Positions 62,854 to 64,000 of a stretch of DNA of 64,000 nucleotides are shown piece by piece. The notes beneath the pieces are model-generated. The model searched no databases. It saw nothing but the letters and a program-made list of their open reading frames with translations, and was not told the DNA's origin. The DNA is from Pochonia chlamydosporia 170. Taxonomy: Eukaryota; Ascomycota; Sordariomycetes; Hypocreales; Clavicipitaceae. Positions within the stretch are counted from its first letter, which is position 1; each line of letters starts with the position of its first letter. The stretch spans positions 3,596,001 to 3,660,000 of the forward strand of contig NC_035793.1 in NCBI RefSeq assembly GCF_001653235.2. Reading direction: 5' to 3'. The translations under genes and the position numbers were made by a program.

Positions 62854-62935
62854 GCGTAATTGGTTTAGTGGTAAAATTCTCCGTTGCCATCCGAGCAACG
62901 TCGGGGAGCCCTGGGTTCGATTCCCAGATTACGCA
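62854..62935 (+). tRNA. tRNA-Gly(GCC) with 11-nt intron
   Basis: The acceptor arm GCGTAAT (62854-62860) pairs perfectly with ATTACGC (62928-62934), with A73 at 62935. The D-arm TGGTTTAGTGGTAAAA carries box A; the T-arm CTGGGTTCGATTCCCAG (62911-62927) carries box B. The anticodon stem CTCCG pairs with CGGGG across the loop TTGCCA...T; the anticodon GCC is at 62886-62888. An 11-nt intron (62890-62900) sits one base 3' of the anticodon, the canonical place. The mature body is 71 nt, the usual size of tRNA-Gly. CCA is not encoded, as expected. Confidence 0.96.
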
Positions 62936-62936
62936 T

Positions 62937-62946
62937 TCTTTTTTTT
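62937..62946 (+). terminator. RNA polymerase III T-run terminator of tRNA-Gly
   Basis: An almost pure T tract (TTCTTTTTTTT) begins one base after the tRNA discriminator, as expected for Pol III termination. Confidence 0.85.
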
Positions 62947-63294
62947 GCCTTTTTGAACAATGTATTTTTGGCTGAGAAAGTCTTGAGCTTAGTGTTGTGT
63001 TTCTTCTTCATATTTGTCGTGTGTAATTTCTTTTTCTTTTTGTGCGCTGCATGTGAGCAGATGTTCAAATGCACTTTGGCGCAAATATCCTTAGGTTGGT
63101 AAGGACATTCTTCCGTGCCCTGATTGTCCACAAACTTGCACTTCGCATTTGGATACAATAAAAGCCAGTTCAGAGTGCTTAAATGGTGACCAGCACGCGT
63201 ATATTCACTTGCTACCTGTTTTAAACTATGCTTTGTTCATGTATGATCCGTCCTAATTCTGTACAATCCGTATTAAAGGGAAAATTGCCGCGCG

Positions 63295-64000
63295 TTATGA
63301 CGCCTGTCCATATCCTCCTGTCTTGGCAATCACACAAGCCAAATCCATGATCGTGTCGTTACTCAACACCTGAAACACCGAAACTTCGACGTTGCAATTG
63401 CTCAACACCCAGTTCCTGACGCCAACAGCGACCAGGGAATCGACACCATACGCATTCGGGGGCTTGTTGACATCAATCTCTTCGGGAAGCAGGTTCATGG
63501 CCTGGGCAAGCATGTTGGAGAGTCCGGCGCGAACTAGATCCGTCGCCGCATCTGTGTTTTTGCTCCTCGCCAAGAGCGTCTTCATATCTATATTTTGCGC
63601 TTCATTCGAGCCACTCAGGTCTGGTGGTGGCATGTCGACTAAGCTCAGGTACGAGTACAGGGCTGTACGCGACCAGTATGGATCTGCTGGCTTGTTTTGA
63701 CGTATCAAACCTCCTGTCCCAATTCCGAGAACGACCTGGGCTGGCGTGACAGTGCCAGACGGACCAATTTCCATTGTAATCGCATGCTTGACAACCGTCA
63801 GGAAGTCATCGTGACGGATGCCGTAGAAACCGGCTGCGCGGAGCTTGTCGAGCATGCTGTCGTCTTCGGCAAGCATTCCTGCTCCTAGGACGGGACCGAG
63901 ATCGATGGATACAGCTGGTATGCCTTGAGCACGACAGTAGTGGGCTAGAGCGTCCATGAAGCTATTTCCTGCTGCGTAGTTGGCTTGTCCTCGGTTGCCA
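63295..64000 (-). CDS. Highly reducing type I polyketide synthase, C-terminal 234 residues (KR end and ACP; 5' part beyond window)
   Basis: The frame enters from the right edge reading GNRGQANYAAGNSFMDALAHYC, the classic ketoreductase (KR) motif of iterative PKSs that includes the catalytic Tyr/Asn region, followed by the KR tail (GIPAVSIDLGPVLGAGM). After a linker comes an acyl carrier protein whose phosphopantetheine serine is in GVDSLVAVGVRNW (Ser codon at 63436-63438). The protein ends 46 residues later at TGGYGQAS and a stop at 63295. There is no thioesterase or reductase domain after the ACP, which is normal for HR-PKSs that release by a trans-acting enzyme. The neighbouring O-methyltransferase suggests a biosynthetic cluster extending to the right. 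Confidence 0.93.
   Translation of the reverse strand, partial: GNRGQANYAAGNSFMDALAHYCRAQGIPAVSIDLGPVLGAGMLAEDDSMLDKLRAAGFYGIRHDDFLTVVKHAITMEIGPSGTVTPAQVVLGIGTGGLIRQNKPADPYWSRTALYSYLSLVDMPPPDLSGSNEAQNIDMKTLLARSKNTDAATDLVRAGLSNMLAQAMNLLPEEIDVNKPPNAYGVDSLVAVGVRNWVLSNCNVEVSVFQVLSNDTIMDLACVIAKTGGYGQAS

Larger units (their letters stand above)
62561..63294. other. Convergent spacer between O-methyltransferase and PKS
   Basis: A/T-rich 3' flank of both genes with the tRNA-Gly gene in its middle. No other feature is seen. Confidence 0.6.

Noticed and set aside
1..64000. CRISPR array, rRNA, bacterial operon structures or complete transposons
   Set aside because: No spaced direct repeats of CRISPR type, no rRNA-like sequence, no terminal repeats with transposase or reverse-transcriptase motifs; gene structure is fungal throughout.

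Overview
The window is nuclear DNA of a filamentous ascomycete, most likely in Sordariomycetes/Hypocreales. Evidence: short GT-AG introns (52-87 bp) with fungal branch/acceptor signals, a HEX1 Woronin-body gene (restricted to Pezizomycotina), an intron-bearing tRNA-Gly(GCC), a GT2 polysaccharide-synthase-like gene, a DUF8035 gene and the end of a highly reducing polyketide synthase. The order-level placement is inference. The window is gene-poor: about twelve convincing protein loci lie in islands separated by long apparently non-coding stretches.

Layout. 1-862 (-): C-terminally cut gene for a Ser-rich unrecognised protein, preceded by about 5 kb of non-coding DNA. 6192-9334 (+): a broken patatin-like phospholipase gene with stops, frameshifts and loss of the catalytic serine. 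9335-17889: desert. 17890-19658 (+): family-2 glycosyltransferase. 19659-27496: desert. 27497-29028 (+): GWT1 (GPI-anchor inositol acylation), convergent with 29520-32628 (-), a DUF8035 protein. 35849-37410 (-): bleomycin hydrolase. 38663-39365 (-): HEX1, with an upstream spliced reading frame of about 206 codons that has no AUG. 42787-46090 (+): Rqc2/Tae2 of ribosome quality control, convergent with 46220-48726 (-), a fungal annexin with a very long charged N-terminus. 50030-51256 (-): methyltransferase-like protein. 55461-57291 (+): LaeA-like methyltransferase. 60786-62560 (+): O-methyltransferase. 62854-62935 (+): tRNA-Gly. 63295 to the right edge (-): 3' end of an HR-PKS.

The core (27-49 kb) is conserved housekeeping or cell-biology genes: GPI anchoring, peptide degradation, septal-pore plugging, stalled-ribosome rescue, membrane binding. 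The left part (6-20 kb) is accessory and decaying. The right end looks like the edge of a secondary-metabolite cluster (O-methyltransferase plus PKS) running out of the window. Splice sites were assigned by eye from GT/AG signals and reading-frame continuity; no alignment or expression data were used, and all family similarities are from memory.
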